DNA of 64,000 nucleotides from Semisulcospira habei. Taxonomy: Eukaryota > Mollusca > Gastropoda > Semisulcospiridae. A program made the translations under genes and the position numbers. The stretch spans positions 209,452,934 through 209,516,933 of the forward strand of contig BTPG01000003.1 in the NCBI GenBank assembly GCA_036245525.1. Direction: 5' to 3'. Below the pieces are notes generated by a model. That model had not been told where the DNA came from and searched no databases. It saw only the letters and a list, made by a program, of their open reading frames with translations. Positions 1 through 21,745 of the stretch are shown here, in pieces. Positions within the stretch are counted from its first letter, which is position 1. Each line of letters opens with the position of its first letter.

Positions 1-717
1 AACTCAAGTTATAAATGTTCTCAGTATTCTCAGTATGGCTTACAGTAAAGCCGGACAACACGGCCGACTCAAGTTATAAATGTTCTCAGTATTCTCAGTA
101 TGGCTTACAATAAAGCCGGACAATAGGGTCATCTCAAGTTATGAATGTTCTCAGTATTCTCGGTGTGTCTTACAATAAAGCCAGACAACAGGAGCAATTC
201 AAGTTATAAATGTTCTCAGTATTCTCAGTATGTCTTACAATAAAGCCAGACAACAGGGCCAACTCAAGTTATGAATGTTCTCAGTATTCTCAGTATGACA
301 TACAATAAGGCCGGACAACAGAGCCAACTCAAACTATTATTAATGTTTTCATTATTCTCAGTATGTCTTACAATAATTCCGGACAACAGGGCCAACTCAA
401 GTTATGAATGTTCTCAGTATTCTCAGTATGGCTTACAATAAAGCCGGACAACAGGACCAACTCAAGTAATGAATGTTCTCAGTATGTCTTACAATAAAGC
501 CGGACAACAGGGTCAACTCAAGTTATGAATGTTCTCAGTATTCTCAGTATGTCTTAGAATAAAGCCGGACAACAGGGCCAACTCAAGTTATGAATGTTCT
601 CAGTATGTCTTACAATAAAGCCGGACAACAGGGCCAAGTCAAGTTATGAATGTTCTCAGTATTCTCAGTATGTCTTAGAATAAAGCCGGACAACAGGGCC
701 AACTTAAGTTATGAATG
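1..717. repeat. Tandem repeat, about 60-63 bp unit
   Basis: About eleven head-to-tail copies of a unit containing AACTCAAGTTATGAATG, then TTCTCAGTATGTCTTACA, then AATAAAGCCGGACAACAG. Some copies lack one TTCTCAGTA sub-block and are therefore shorter. The array runs off the left edge of the window, so its full size is unknown. No coding potential is seen. If the minus-strand FTP-EGF gene continues leftward, this array lies in its next intron. Confidence 0.9.
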
Positions 718-900
718 TAGTGAAATGAAATCTTTTCCTGCTCCTCTTCTCCTTCGTACGTAGCAGAGTTCCACCGACACGGACCAGGGGCAGTGGGAAA
801 CCTGACACGTGTACCTACTCACATGGGATCTAAGAAAGAGTTGAGAACTCTTATTTTGACAGTTCAGAGGCAGAAAATCTGAAAACCAAAGTGCAAAAGG

Positions 901-960
901 TATGGATCCTCATGAGCTCCCGCAGTTGTGGGGGCTCATGAGGATCTATGCCTCTTGCTG
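901..960. repeat. Palindromic MITE-like hairpin, family A copy 1
   Basis: An imperfect inverted repeat whose arms contain GGATCCTCATGAGC and GCTCATGAGGATCTATGC, followed by CTCTTGCTG. The same hairpin recurs about twelve times in the window. To the right lie the family's outer-arm motifs, including a TTAACGAAGATTG-like stretch. Together with 718-900 and 961-1270 this is non-coding spacer in which I see nothing else. Confidence 0.8.
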
Positions 961-1270
961 TCACCACTTTGAGTCCACGTTCATTGGACATCGAGGGATT
1001 TCTGCTCTTGAATTAACGAAGATTGGAGAATAACAATCTGCGTCAGGTGGCACTGAACGTGTGAAGGCAAGACAACATGGAACCAGAAGCACTGGCAAAT
1101 GTAAGCAACCAAAACCCGTCCTTATGCAGATCGCTTCAAGAAGAGTTTGGTGACCTTTGTGTCAGACGACAGAGGCACTTATAATAAACATAAATAAATA
1201 TTTTGTAATTAAACTGAGATATTTAACAAACACACTACAATAAATGGTCTAATCAATGACACATGCTTAC

Positions 1271-11412
<10,142 letters not shown>

Positions 11413-11689
11413 CGTGCCAATGCGGGAACGCTGGCCTACAGAACAAACTGTCCGCGATCGTAGTCTGTGTAATGTCATTGCCTGTGGGATGGACTGTCAC
11501 ACGCTAACACAAATGTCTTCAAACAGCACATGTAAACACCCAGCTCGTCAACGAACTATTCATTTGTGTCTGCTCAGGACTTGAAATTCAACTTATGTGG
11601 CTCGCGTGTTCGCTGCAGTGTAAGCCAACAAGGAAGTGTGTTAAGGCGTACTATTTGTATACTACACTAAGCCGGTTTAAACCCCTTCA

Positions 11690-11872
11690 GTGCCCAACTG
11701 CAGGAGGTACAGATTCTCATGAGCTCCAGCAGTTGCAGGGGCTCATGAGGATCTATGCCCCTTGCGAACACAACTTTGAATCCATGTTCCTGGGACAGCT
11801 AAATTTCTTTCGCCTTGAATTAACGAAGATTGCAGAAACACAGTCTGTGTCAGCTGGCACTGAAGGGGTTAA
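11690..11872. repeat. Family A palindromic MITE-like element, near-complete copy
   Basis: It begins AACCCCTTCAGTGCCC and ends GGCACTGAAGGGGTT, about 14-bp terminal inverted repeats. The central hairpin is at 11701-11766, and TTAACGAAGATTG occurs in the right arm. This copy best defines the family's outer boundaries. No coding sequence. Confidence 0.75.
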
Positions 11873-12235
11873 CTCATTCTACTCCAGACACACCACAGCA
11901 AGATAAAGATCTGTGTCCTGCACTGCAACGCAGTCTTCAGAGGACGACTTCAACAGTTGGGAATTTCGGTCTTGGGATAGAATGAGTTAAGTATCTGATT
12001 GCGAGCCATGTGTGCGGGTCAGGAAAACGAGTTTCTGGCTGACGTGTTTTGCCACCACTAGGCTGACTTCAAAGACGGGGCACCAAAGAGAGTCTGAACA
12101 AATTTTCTACCCAACTGGGGTTCGAACTGGCAACCCTTCGGAACTCGTGTTCGAACTGGCAACCCGGCCTTCGGAATAGAGTCCGGCGCTGCACAGCCTC
12201 AACTGGCCAGGTTCTCAAACAGCACAGAATGCGTA
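11873..12235. other. Non-coding spacer, possible SINE remnant
   Basis: No gene is recognised. At about 12110-12180 there are two copies of a TTCGAACTGGCAACCC motif. Its complement resembles a pol III B box, so this may be a decayed minus-strand tRNA-derived SINE; no A box is convincing. Confidence 0.35.
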
Positions 12236-12239
12236 CAGT

Positions 12240-12350
12240 TGAACCCTTTCACTTCCAGCGGACGCACGTTGTGTTTGTGAAATCATTGTTAATCCAACGT
12301 CAAAGGTCCCCAGCAGTCCAAGGAACACGGATACATCATAAGTTATTAGT
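12240..12350. repeat. Family A element, left arm only
   Basis: AACCCTTTCACTTCCAGCGG, then TTTGTGAAATCATTG, then TCAACGTC-like and CAGTCCAAGGAACACGG motifs match the left arm of the element at 22860-23032. The central hairpin is missing. Confidence 0.6.
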
Positions 12351-12373
12351 AGCAGGGGTTTGCTACACGGATC

Positions 12374-12492
12374 CTTGTAGGCCTGAGGGAGGTCAAAGGA
12401 ACCTATTGTACCCCTCAGGCCTTCGGGGTACAATGGTCACTGTGACCATTGTACCCCTCAGGCCTTCAAGGTACAATGATCACTGTGACCTC
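12374..12492. repeat. Palindromic element, GTACCCCTCAGGCCTT family
   Basis: Two copies of ATTGTACCCCTCAGGCCTT with their complements, alternating with GTCACTGTGAC. The segment can fold into a long stem or two nested stems. Confidence 0.7.
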
Positions 12493-12509
12493 AATAAGGG
12501 ATACGGGTC

Positions 12510-12772
12510 TGCCCTAGGGGACCTTGGTGGGGTTGTCTACTTTTTAGTTCCTAGGGTCACCTTGTCTAACCCCTGCAAGGTGGGTTCTACTCTTTTGGGG
12601 GTTTGTATTTCTGTCTTTCTGGTCCATTCATCTGTATTTTTCTTTTGAAATTCTCCCTCCTGTCTGCGCTTCTTAGAGTCCTTTTCTTCATTTAGCGCAG
12701 GCACGTTCTGAGAAGGCCTTTGTCGCTTGCGGGACGTAAAGCAATCTATACTCACTCACTCACTCAATAAGG
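12510..12772 (+). mobile_element. Diverged copy of the 390-bp retroposon family
   Basis: It carries the family motifs GGGGACCTTGGTGGGG, TTTTTAGTTCCTAGGGTCAC, the TCTCC-TGTCTGCGCT equivalent, and a 3' end GGCACGTTCTGAGAAGGCC, then GGGACGTAAAGCAATCTA, with an (ACTC)n tail. The most divergent of the eight copies seen. Confidence 0.7.
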
Positions 12773-13271
12773 GATACAATACAATACAATACAATACAAT
12801 AATACTTTATTAATCCCTCATGGGGAAATTCACATTTTTTTGCCACCACAGGTGCTGCTTACATTCATTCACTAACTCGCTCATTCCACAAATTACAATA
12901 ACAGAGCTACAAAATGGACAATGACTCGGGACGGGTGAAGCCCGTCGCCAAGGCATCTAATGGCCAGCGTCAGTGGCCTCATCCCGACCCGAACCTCCCT
13001 GACAAAAACAGAAAACTAAGACAGCCCTATGTCTCCTGAACACACTATTATAATGTTCTTTATTAAGTTCCTACTTGGCTAAAACTAGTACATAGAACAA
13101 GTTAACAACAGAAAACAAAATACCCGCGTCGATACGGAGATGATCTCCGATCTAGGCAACATAAAACTGAACAACGGTCAAACAGCACCAGGGGGCCCGT
13201 CGCCGCCATAGTACAGCGCCGGTGTTTAGACAATCGCTCCGGCATAAACAGTCACCACCTTAATTATACTG
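12773..13271 (-). mobile_element. Minus-strand LINE/SINE 3' end, split by an RTE insertion
   Basis: On the plus strand it reads (AATAC)n then AATACTTTATTAATCCC and GGGGAAATTCAC, i.e. on the minus strand a 3' end with AATAAAGTATT and a (GTATT)n tail. The same end occurs at 20276-20330. Its body is interrupted at 13272 by the RTE copy. No open frame is recognised. Confidence 0.6.
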
Positions 13272-13284
13272 AACTTAACTAGTC
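13272..13284. repeat. Target-site duplication, left copy
   Basis: GAACTTAACTAGT, repeated exactly at 14312-14324 on the other side of the RTE element. Confidence 0.95.
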
Positions 13285-14311
13285 ATCATCATCATCATCA
13301 GTCCCTTGCCCGAACTGGGCGTTGGGGGGACTGAAAGGCAGCAGCAACAGACAGTGCTCTCCACTGAGTTCTATTTTGGGCGGTGGCAAGCAAGTCTGGC
13401 ATCTCGAGTTCGGTCCATTCTTTTATGTTTGCGACCCAACTCTTTCTCTGACGACCTCGCCGACGACTTCCTTCGAGAGTGCCTTGGAGGATAGTCTTGG
13501 ACAAGGTGTTGTGTCGGGTCACGTGGCCAAACCAAGCAAGCTTGCGCCGTTTCACGGTTGCCAGAAGGGGTTCATGTGGGCCCACCAGGGAAGTGACGAT
13601 GCTCCGTACATATTCGTTGGTCTTGTGCTCGCGGTACGAGATGCGGAGCAACTTCCTCAGGCACTTGTTCTCAAAGGCCTGGATTTTCTTTTCTGAGTCT
13701 GCAAGCAGTGTCCAAGTCTCACAGCCGTAGAGTAGAATAGACACTACGAGGGACTTGTAAAGCCTGTACTTGATGGTGAAGCTGATGGAGTTACTTCGCC
13801 ATATCCTGTCCAGCCTGGCCATTGCGGATGTTGCTGTACCTATCCTGATACGGATCTCTGCTATGCAACTACCGTCTTTGGACAGGGTGGCTCCCAAGTA
13901 CTTGAAGCTATTGACCTCTTCTAGCTTCTGGCCGTTCATGTGAATGTTGCTGCTGCTGTCGCTTGTGGTGTTGATCATCACTTTGCTTTTATCCGTACTG
14001 ATCTCCATGCCATAAGACCCTGCGCTACTTGAAAGTTTGTCTGTCAGGTTTTGGAGCTCACTATTGCTGCCTGCCATGAGGTCAATGTCGTCTGCGAATC
14101 GAAGATTGCACAGGGATCTGCCACCAATAGAGATTGAAGTATGGTGGTCGTGGAGGGTTTCCTGCATGATCTTCTCCAGGAATATGTTGAAAAGGACAGG
14201 AGAGAGCAGGCATCCTTGACGGACACCGATCGTCGTCCTGAAGAACTCGCCTGACTGATTGTTAAGTAGAACCGCGCTGCAGGCGTTCTTGTAAAGCGCT
14301 TCTATCATTTG
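13285..14311 (-). mobile_element. RTE-like LINE, 5'-truncated reverse transcriptase
   Basis: A single open frame of 336 codons covering the C-terminal half of the reverse transcriptase: GVRQGCLLSPVLFN, the catalytic FADD in LRFADDIDLMAG, FKYLGATLS, a thumb region, and a C-terminal KRRKLAWFGHVTRH, then GRQRKSW. The frame starts at the element's 5' edge and ends in RARD just before a (TGA)n tail, the short-repeat 3' end typical of RTE elements. A perfect 13-bp target duplication flanks it. The uninterrupted frame suggests a young insertion, but the endonuclease half was never copied. Confidence 0.9.
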
Positions 14312-14324
14312 GAACTTAACTAGT

Positions 14325-15108
14325 ATATAACTTCATAGTCATTTTAAAAACAAAACAAGGGTCCGTGCAGGAAATCTCTGCTACCAATAACGTATTTGTT
14401 CATTCCTTCTCTAATTTCGTAAAAAATGGACAAGTTGTTCAAAATTCGAACGTCTGTGGCATCTCCTATAGTTCACCTAAATACAAGTTCTGAGCGAACC
14501 CCTGCATTTGCAAAGGGTCACGATCATGCGCAAACACCGCTCTTGCTGGCAGCCGGGCTTCTCTATTCTAATTTGACTTTTGGAAAGCGCTTTTTCAGTC
14601 GCACTGACTACATATTGTCAGAGGAATGCGATTTTACAGTGAGTACGTATTTTTCCAATTGTCGTTCACTAAAATAATAGTTCAGAATCTAATATTCGGC
14701 ATCGAAGCGACGATCTGTGACGGCGACCATTGTGCGCCATTTTCGATCCCGGGGAGGCCTGCCCTATTTTTAGTCTCTCGCGTTTCAACGGAACTTAAAT
14801 AGTGTTCAAAACTGGATGCTGTCGCCTTTAAAATAACTTATAAAATAAATAAAATAGTTTATGTTTGTGCGTACTGTTTCGAACTATGCGAAGAAGCATC
14901 CTCGTTTGCCATGTGTTTTTCTCTTTTAGTCGAACAAAGCTGGTACTCGAGAGTCGAAAACGCAGTCATAACGCGGCGTACAGCGGGATACAAAAAGTCC
15001 GCCATTAGTCGCTACAACTAAATGTTTTGTTTGTAGCGAGGTCACGAGATACGGTTTGCGCTAAGCGGATTGGTCGTGTGACGTAGGGATGAAAACAAAC
15101 TAGTTTCA
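14325..15108. other. Unassigned non-coding sequence
   Basis: No open frame with a recognisable product, no microsatellite and no strong inverted repeat. AT-rich stretches alternate with CG-containing segments. It may be the remainder of the element interrupted at 13272. Confidence 0.5.
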
Positions 15109-15176
15109 GCAAGAGGCATAGATCCGCAGCGGCCCCAGCAGTTGCGGGACCTCATGAGGATCTACGCCTGTTGCAG
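15109..15176. repeat. Palindromic hairpin, family A copy 5
   Basis: CAGCAAGAGGCATAGATCC on the left and CTCATGAGGATCTACGCCTG on the right around GCAGTTGCGG. The left arm has lost CTCATGAG. Confidence 0.75.
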
Positions 15177-15261
15177 TCGGGCGGTGTCAGTTCTCTTTCA
15201 GTTCATTAGTGTTGATATAATAACTTTAGAGGTGCAATATTTTATTTTAATCTGCCTAAGT

Positions 15262-15333
15262 ATATGTGCTGGTCTGTGATTTTTGCAATTACGGCTCCAT
15301 GCTTTAAGGTCCCAAATCACAGACCGGCACCGA
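15262..15333. repeat. Palindromic MITE-like element, family D copy 1
   Basis: GTGCTGGTCTGTGATTTTTG on the left is complementary to AAATCACAGACCGGCAC on the right. The same arm pair recurs near 23090-23166, 54445-54518 and 55648-55712. Confidence 0.75.
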
Positions 15334-15715
15334 TCTCCGTAGCGCAGTGGTTAGCTCGTCGGACTGGCGGCCGTGAGATGCGGGTTCGAATCCCGGTCGA
15401 GTCAAGCGGGATTTTTCCTACCTGGGCCGGCTGCTACCCAGAGAGAGAGAGAGAGTGTGCCATGGACCCAGTGTGAAGGCTGATGCCGCGCAGTCGAAAC
15501 TCACCCACTTCACGGGTGCGACTTTGCGGGAGCTACCCGGGTTATGACGCATCGCACGGTGTGAATGATTACACGGCTGGCACCGCAGGTGTCCGCAAGT
15601 CCCGGGCCTGGTTAACACCAGGATATTTTGACAGGAAGCGTGGAATGCGGCCCTGTCACGCAGTCCCCAACCACATGGATCTCCGTGGCATCATCATATC
15701 ATCATCCTCATCATC
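15334..15715 (+). mobile_element. tRNA-derived SINE
   Basis: It begins with a tRNA-like head that carries a perfect pol III A box (TAGCGCAGTGG near 15341) and B box (GGTTCGAATCC near 15383). A non-tRNA body follows, ending in (ATC)n-type repeats near 15690-15715. It is about 380 bp long, within the normal SINE range. No open frame is expected. Confidence 0.85.
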
Positions 15716-15989
15716 TTGTATAACGGAAAATGCTGTTCCAGGTTTCTGATCCCTCACTCGACTCCGCGACTAGCAAACAATGTCGAAAGTAAGGGGAATA
15801 GTAGGTGTGGTCACCTGAAGGTCACACTGGACTCCAAGTGACTCGGCAGCAGTGCGGAGTTTCCTCTGGTGGGAGTCCTCTGCTACCTAACATATAGCAG
15901 CAAGGCTGGGAGGCTGGCTGAAACAACTGGCGGGCTTGGGTGAGCACACTGGGGTTGATGGGTATGAGCGGCGTGAGAGGAAGACCTCT

Positions 15990-16850
15990 GAGATCGACAA
16001 AATGTTACGTGGTAGTCGTAGTCGTAGTATGATACAATCACACCAGACACACTCGCGTAGGGTTCTTCTAAAGAAACTTCACTCAGCTGCAACTCGTCAC
16101 ACGTGGCACAAGGTTGTAGACCACACTGGAGTAACAATTCCAACAGTACTTTATTCTCGCGATGCAATCTCAGCACAATGCATCCACAACTGCATGCACA
16201 CTTTGATACACTGTTTCTCTTCAATGCATCCAGAATTCTGATAAACTGCGTCTCCCACTCAATGTACACACATTATTCGCTAAGACCCTTTTTTATGCTA
16301 TTACAGATTTCCAGAACAATCCCGCAAACTACACAACTCAAACAATCAGAAAAGAAAACGTAACCAATACTCATTAATATTCATGAAAAAGAACACTCCA
16401 GATCTGTCTATAACCTTTAACTAACATCTAGGTGCATTCCGTAAACTATGTGCATTCCTTAAATGTTGCGAAAAGTAGCCAACATTTGTATTACAAAACT
16501 TTGAAGTCATTTTGTAGGTCACTAGAACGGTCGCGACCCTGACCGAACCTTCCAGTCTAAATTAGGTCAAACTTTGCAACAATGCAGCGAAAGTATGTTT
16601 CATTCTAGCTACACAACAAAAATCGATCGCAATTCTCTGTGCAAAAAAAAAATCATACTAAAAAGGTACGTAATTCACATCCAAAATAACTGAACACTAA
16701 ATCTTTCCTATGATTAACTCACACATGCCTTAAAAAGAATAACACAACCACAAACGTAACACAAAGGAAACTAGGAGCAGAAAACAAAATCATAGACCGG
16801 CACACATGTGGTCAGATCGCGCGTTTGCCAGGTAGAAACACTATTTTAAT
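15990..16850. repeat. Dispersed repeat R, copy 1
   Basis: It shares GTAGTCGTAGTATGAT, then CTTCA-TCAGCTGCAAC, GTCACACGTGGC, ACTGGAGTAACA and, near the far end, AAAAGGTACGT and CACAACCAC-(A/T)-A-CGTAAC with the sequence at 32735-34590. No open frame is recognised. The element class is unknown. Confidence 0.65.
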
Positions 16851-17070
16851 CATTTTCTCTGTTCAGATTCACTGTTGTAGGCAAACACAGTATTGTAACA
16901 CTTATGTAGCGCATACATGACGATGGGGGAAAAGCAGTTCTGTTTTCCAGCATCAAAGAGGTTAAACTGCTTAGTCCCACTTCGGTCTGTTGGCTAGGAT
17001 CAAATCTCCTCCAGAATGAGGAAAGCACATCGCTGCTTTGTCAAAGAAGACAGCTGCATGACAAAAAAAA

Positions 17071-17077
17071 TGTGTGT

Positions 17078-17168
<91 letters not shown>
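17071..17168. repeat. (GT)n microsatellite
   Basis: About 98 bp of GT. Cysteine-valine or threonine-histidine open frames over it are artefacts. Confidence 0.95.
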
Positions 17169-17170
<2 letters not shown>

Positions 17171-17488
17171 TGCATGTTCGAGAGGGACCCCCAGAGACTT
17201 CAGTTTGTATACAGCCAGATTCATGTCATGATTTTAGCAGTTTAGAGTGCAACTTGAATGTGCAATACTGTTTTCGTGGCCTTTGAAAATCACTAGTCCG
17301 AAACGTTTATGGCTATAGTCTCCTGTGTACGCCCGCTGTCTGTAAAAAGAAATGTTATGAAAATTGCGTAGTAGAACAGCCTGCTCGGTTGTCATAGCTT
17401 TGTTGCCTCTAATAAGTCTTTTGATTTGCTTTGCTTTTTCATACAGATAATGATAGACGACAGGCATTTGTTGAAGGTAATGTGCAAC

Positions 17489-17947
<459 letters not shown>

Positions 17948-18195
17948 TGCTTGTGTTCTCAACAAATATGTTCACGGATTTCAGTTTATTTACACAACCT
18001 ATTCCCCGCTCCCCCCCCCCCCCCTTCTCCCTCACCACCCACACGCCAGTCTGTTCACCGCACTGCCGCCACCATTCCTGTGGCCTGTACGTCCATCAGT
18101 CAACCAACCAACCATCAAACCAACCATGCAGCTAACCAGTGGAAGAGCCTAGTACGGCACCAGACTAAGGAACATGGATTCAAAGTAATGTCATA

Positions 18196-18474
18196 CTCAC
18201 AAACCAGAATAACCAGTGTTTGTGTATGTATGTTTCTCCTGCCTACTACCTAAGTTCCGGAGAAAGACATGGGTTATATAAGAGACCTGATGCATCTTTT
18301 TTGAAGATGCAGATGATCGTTTTGGCTTATACCTGCGTATTTCTCTGTGGGCTGGCGATTGGGTGCCTGATAGGTGGGGGCAGGGGATCTAACTGTCTGT
18401 CCAGCGCTGAGTCGTTCCCCTTGGTATGCATACAATTCTGCCAGCACTAGCCTTACCTATTCTGGTTTGTGAGT
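18196..18474. mobile_element. Short inverted-repeat element with a 215-bp segment duplicated downstream
   Basis: CTCACAAACCAGAATAACCA at the left end is roughly complementary to TATTCTGGTTTGTGAG at the right end. The interior (about 18213-18425) is repeated almost exactly at about 18591-18808. Within it ATGCATCTTTTTTGAAGATG is itself a small stem. Short in-frame translations exist, but I recognise no protein. Confidence 0.55.
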
Positions 18475-18590
18475 ATAGTATCTATAACTCGAGGCAAATT
18501 TGTATAGTTACATTGTTGTGTAATGTTCTGTGCATCTACTGTGGGAAATCAGGGTATTTACCCGACCACATATAATAGTGCACCTTCGTG

Positions 18591-18808
18591 TTTGTGTATG
18601 TATGTTTCTCCTGCCTACTCCCTAAGTTCCGGAGAAAGACATGGGTTATATAAGAGACCTGATGCATCTTTTTTGAAGATGCAGATGATCGTCTTGGCTT
18701 ATACCTGCGTATTTCTCTGTGGGCTGGCGATTGGGTGCCTGATAGGTGGGGGCAGGGGATCTAACTGTTTGTCTGTCCAGCACTGAGTCGTTCCCCTTGG
18801 TATGCATA
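18591..18808. repeat. Direct repeat of 18213-18425
   Basis: Near-identical copy of the preceding element's interior, including TCCGGAGAAAGACATGGG and GATAGGTGGGGGCAGGGG. It ends at TATGCATA and lacks the outer inverted ends. Confidence 0.85.
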
Positions 18809-18820
18809 TAAAGTAATGTC

Positions 18821-18886
18821 AGCAAGAGGAGTAGATCCTCATGAGACCCGCAATTGTGGGGGCTCATGAGGATCTATCTCTTGCAG
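18821..18886. repeat. Palindromic hairpin, family A copy 6
   Basis: GAGTAGATCCTCATGAGACC pairs with GGCTCATGAGGATCTATCTC around CGCAATTGTGG. It abuts the 5' edge of the LINE fragment that follows. Confidence 0.8.
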
Positions 18887-18889
18887 ATA

Positions 18890-20275
18890 CTAGGTGGTTT
18901 TCACTTTATCTCGTCAGTCTGTGTCTCCGATCGTCTTGTGTCCGACCACAGATCCATTGTATGTAATCTGAATATCATTACCCCTCCTCCTCCTCCCGCG
19001 ACCATCACAATCCGTGCCATAGACCATGAGTCGTTCCGTGCTGACCTGGCCGGTGTCCTGTCCAGCACCCCCTTACCCACAGCCTCCACCCTCAACGCTG
19101 ATCTCTCCACTCTCCACTGTTATCGACCGTCACGCGCCAGCCACCAGGAGAACATCCAAGTGCTCTCCGTGGTTTGTCCCTGACATTCGGACAGTGAAGC
19201 AAGAGAGACGTCGTGCTGAGCGTGCATGGCGTGCGTCCTGCTTGGAAGTACACCACCAGATCTACAACGCCGCCAAGCATTCCGTCACGCGTCTGGTTCT
19301 TCATGCCAAGACTGTCTTTTTCAGCAGTAAGATAGCTGAGAGTGACACTTGCAAGAAACTGTTTAGTATTACGAACTCCTTGCTTGGCAAGTGCAAGACT
19401 TCTCCGCTTCCCGTTACCATCCCTACAAGCGATCTTCCTCAAGTTTTCTGCGACTTTTTCTGTGATAAGATCAGGCATATCCGAGACGAACTGGATAAGC
19501 TTAGTTTGTCTGTTTTGTCGCCATCACCTTGTTTCGGTCATGGGACCTCTTTCGCATGTTTTGAGCCAGTTACGCAGACGACTATTCTCGATATTTAAAA
19601 AAAAAACGACTTCCAAGACATGCGAAAGAGATCCCATACCCACGCCTCTTCTGTACCAACACATTGATCTGTTGATTGGTCCCGGCTATGACCCACATCA
19701 TTAATGTGTCTCTTTCCACTGGTGTATTCCCGGACGATTTCAAGACGGCCTTAGTTAAACAACTGCTGAACTGAGAAACCAAACCTCGATCCTAATGTAC
19801 TGCAAAATTACAGACCTCTCTCCACCCTTCACTTCGTTTCTAAAATCCTCAAGAAGGTTGTTTTATCTCAGATGTTGAAGTACTTCCAAGAGAATTCTCT
19901 CCTACATCCCTTCCAGTCCGCATACTTACCTGGCCGCTCCACTGAAACTGCCCTGATTAGAATCTTAAATGGTCTCCTTTGCGCTGCTGTTAATAATGAG
20001 CTGTCTGTCCTGACTCTCCTCGATCTATCTGCAGCCTTTGATACTATCGATCATGCAATTTTTTGTCTAGTCTTCACTTTGACTATGGCTTCTCTGACCG
20101 TGCTTTACTTTGGATGGAGTCATATCTCACAAACCGGCGTCTATTTGTCTCTGTCAACGTCTGTCACTCTGTCCCAGCCCCACTACTTCTCGGCGTGCCC
20201 CAAGGTTCTGTGCTCGGTCCGATTTTTTCATTCTATTTGCACAGCCGTTAGCTACTATTTTTTTCAAAGTACTAT
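18890..20275 (+). mobile_element. CR1/L2-like LINE, truncated and frameshifted
   Basis: It starts inside the endonuclease (SDRLVSDHRSIVCNL), continues through the linker (PDIRTVKQERRRAERAWR; CKKLFSITNSLLGKC) and enters the reverse transcriptase (FQSAYLPGRSTETALIRI, LLDLSAAFDTIDHAI, GVPQGSVLGPIF). At least four frameshifts are needed to read it through. It stops before the YADD box, where the next, minus-strand element begins. Inactive. Confidence 0.8.
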
Positions 20276-20862
20276 GTTAGACAATACAAAACAATACAAT
20301 ACAATTCAATAATACTTTATTAATGCCTCGTGTGGAAATTTACTGTCTGCCCATACAACACATGGCATCACCATTCACTCATTCAATTAATTAAACAACC
20401 TATAACTCTCACTTAAAGAGATGAACTGTAACAGACGTACTGTTACCTTTGTAACACTCTCGGCATCAGAAACACTTATGGTGTATGCCCCCTGTGCTTC
20501 TGGTATCAGCAATGTTACAGTGTACTACTGAATGGGCTAGTACTAAACAACTAAAGAATGTTGACAGACACTATCTACTGATATTACTGTTGAAAAGGGT
20601 AACAGCATGAGTTTGCGTAACGTGATGTACTACTTTTGGGTACTCGAAGTCTGCCACTTAGTTGGATGCGTCTGCTGTCAAATTCATATCTAAGTGGATG
20701 TGTTTTGTCATCAAGAATGTCAGGCAGTTTGTTCGTAATCCGTCTGTTGTACAGTGTGTCCATAGTATCTTGTGTTCTACCAATCACCCCGCCCGCTTTC
20801 CTGATTACTTTGTTAAGACGATCTTGATCTCTTGTACATATAATTATTTCTACAAAGTGGCG
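20276..20862 (-). mobile_element. Minus-strand LINE 3' fragment
   Basis: Codes the C-terminus of a LINE reverse transcriptase (TMDTLYNRRITNKLPDI; DDKTHPLRYEFDSRR; TSRYANSCCYPFQQ), then a 3' untranslated region with AATAAAGTATT and an (ATTGT)n tail on the minus strand. This matches the 3' end at 12773-12840. It abuts the plus-strand LINE at about 20275. Confidence 0.75.
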
Positions 20863-20932
20863 TCAGCAAGAGGCATAGATCCTCATCAGCCCACGCATAC
20901 TCGGGGGCTCATGAGGATCTATGTCTCTTGTA
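20863..20932. repeat. Palindromic hairpin, family A copy 7
   Basis: CAGCAAGAGGCATAGATCCT and GGGGGCTCATGAGGATCTAT, followed by GTCTCTTG. Confidence 0.8.
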
Positions 20933-21035
20933 GTTTGATCCTGTTCCTTTTCCAGGCACTGATGATGATGATGATGACGATGATGATGATGATGAAACGC
21001 ATACTAGATAAAGTTGGAGACAATGATAATGAATT

Positions 21036-21745
21036 GATGATGACACCAACCAACTACCGGGCTGAACTCACTGCTCTACGAGAGGCTGCCATGCCAGCCT
21101 TGTCGGTGCAGACAATTCCCTGCCCTCACACGTCGTTTTCCTGACCGACTGCAGATCCACCATCCAAAGCCTGCAGTCTTCCAGTGAGCAGCTAGAGAAA
21201 GAAACACTGCACCTGCTGGTCGCCCTCTCACGCCTAACACAAGTGGCTGTTCAGTGGGTACCTGCTCACTGTGGACTATCAGGAAACGAGAAGGCAGACA
21301 GACTCGCCAAGTCCGGCAGCAAGCTTGAGCAGCTAAACCAACCGATGTCCTTCCAGGAAGTCAAAACCCTCATTAAGCGGCACTATCGTGCAGACTGGCA
21401 GACCCAGAACAACCCACCATCAGCTTCAGCGCCAACAACAGACCACCATATTCCGTCTAAGGACTGGTCACTGCCAACTGCGTGCACACTTGTACCACCT
21501 TGGACTGTCACACACTGCAGACTGTTTGTGTGAAACTGGTTTACAGACCCCAAAGCATGTACTGCAGTCCTGTCCCCTGTACCAAGACGCCAGGATACAG
21601 CACTGGCCACATGGAGCGACGCTGGCAGAGAAACTCTGGGGCTCCATTCTAGACCTACTGCAGAACACGAACTTCATCTCAACAACCAATCTTGACATCT
21701 GAGGCAGAAACTCGGGAACGCTGAAGAAGAAGAAGATGATGATGA
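21036..21745 (+). mobile_element. LINE fragment: RNase H and C-terminal tail (I/Nimb-like)
   Basis: It encodes NYRAELTALREA, QWVPAHCGLSGNEKADRLAK and [20 protein letters not shown], then a C-terminal DCLCETGLQTPKHVLQSC. These are the RNase H active-site blocks and the cysteine/histidine tail of I-type LINEs, the same architecture as the element at 37030-48710. At least two frameshifts. The 3' end is (GAA)n/(GAT)n near 21730. Confidence 0.85.

Noticed and set aside
1..717. CRISPR-like array of about 60-bp units
   Set aside because: Units are contiguous with no distinct spacers, and the surrounding sequence is a eukaryotic genome with introns and LINEs. It is an ordinary tandem repeat.
15334..15405. 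A functional tRNA gene
   Set aside because: The A and B boxes are good, but the head continues into a SINE body and the cloverleaf 3' half is not intact.
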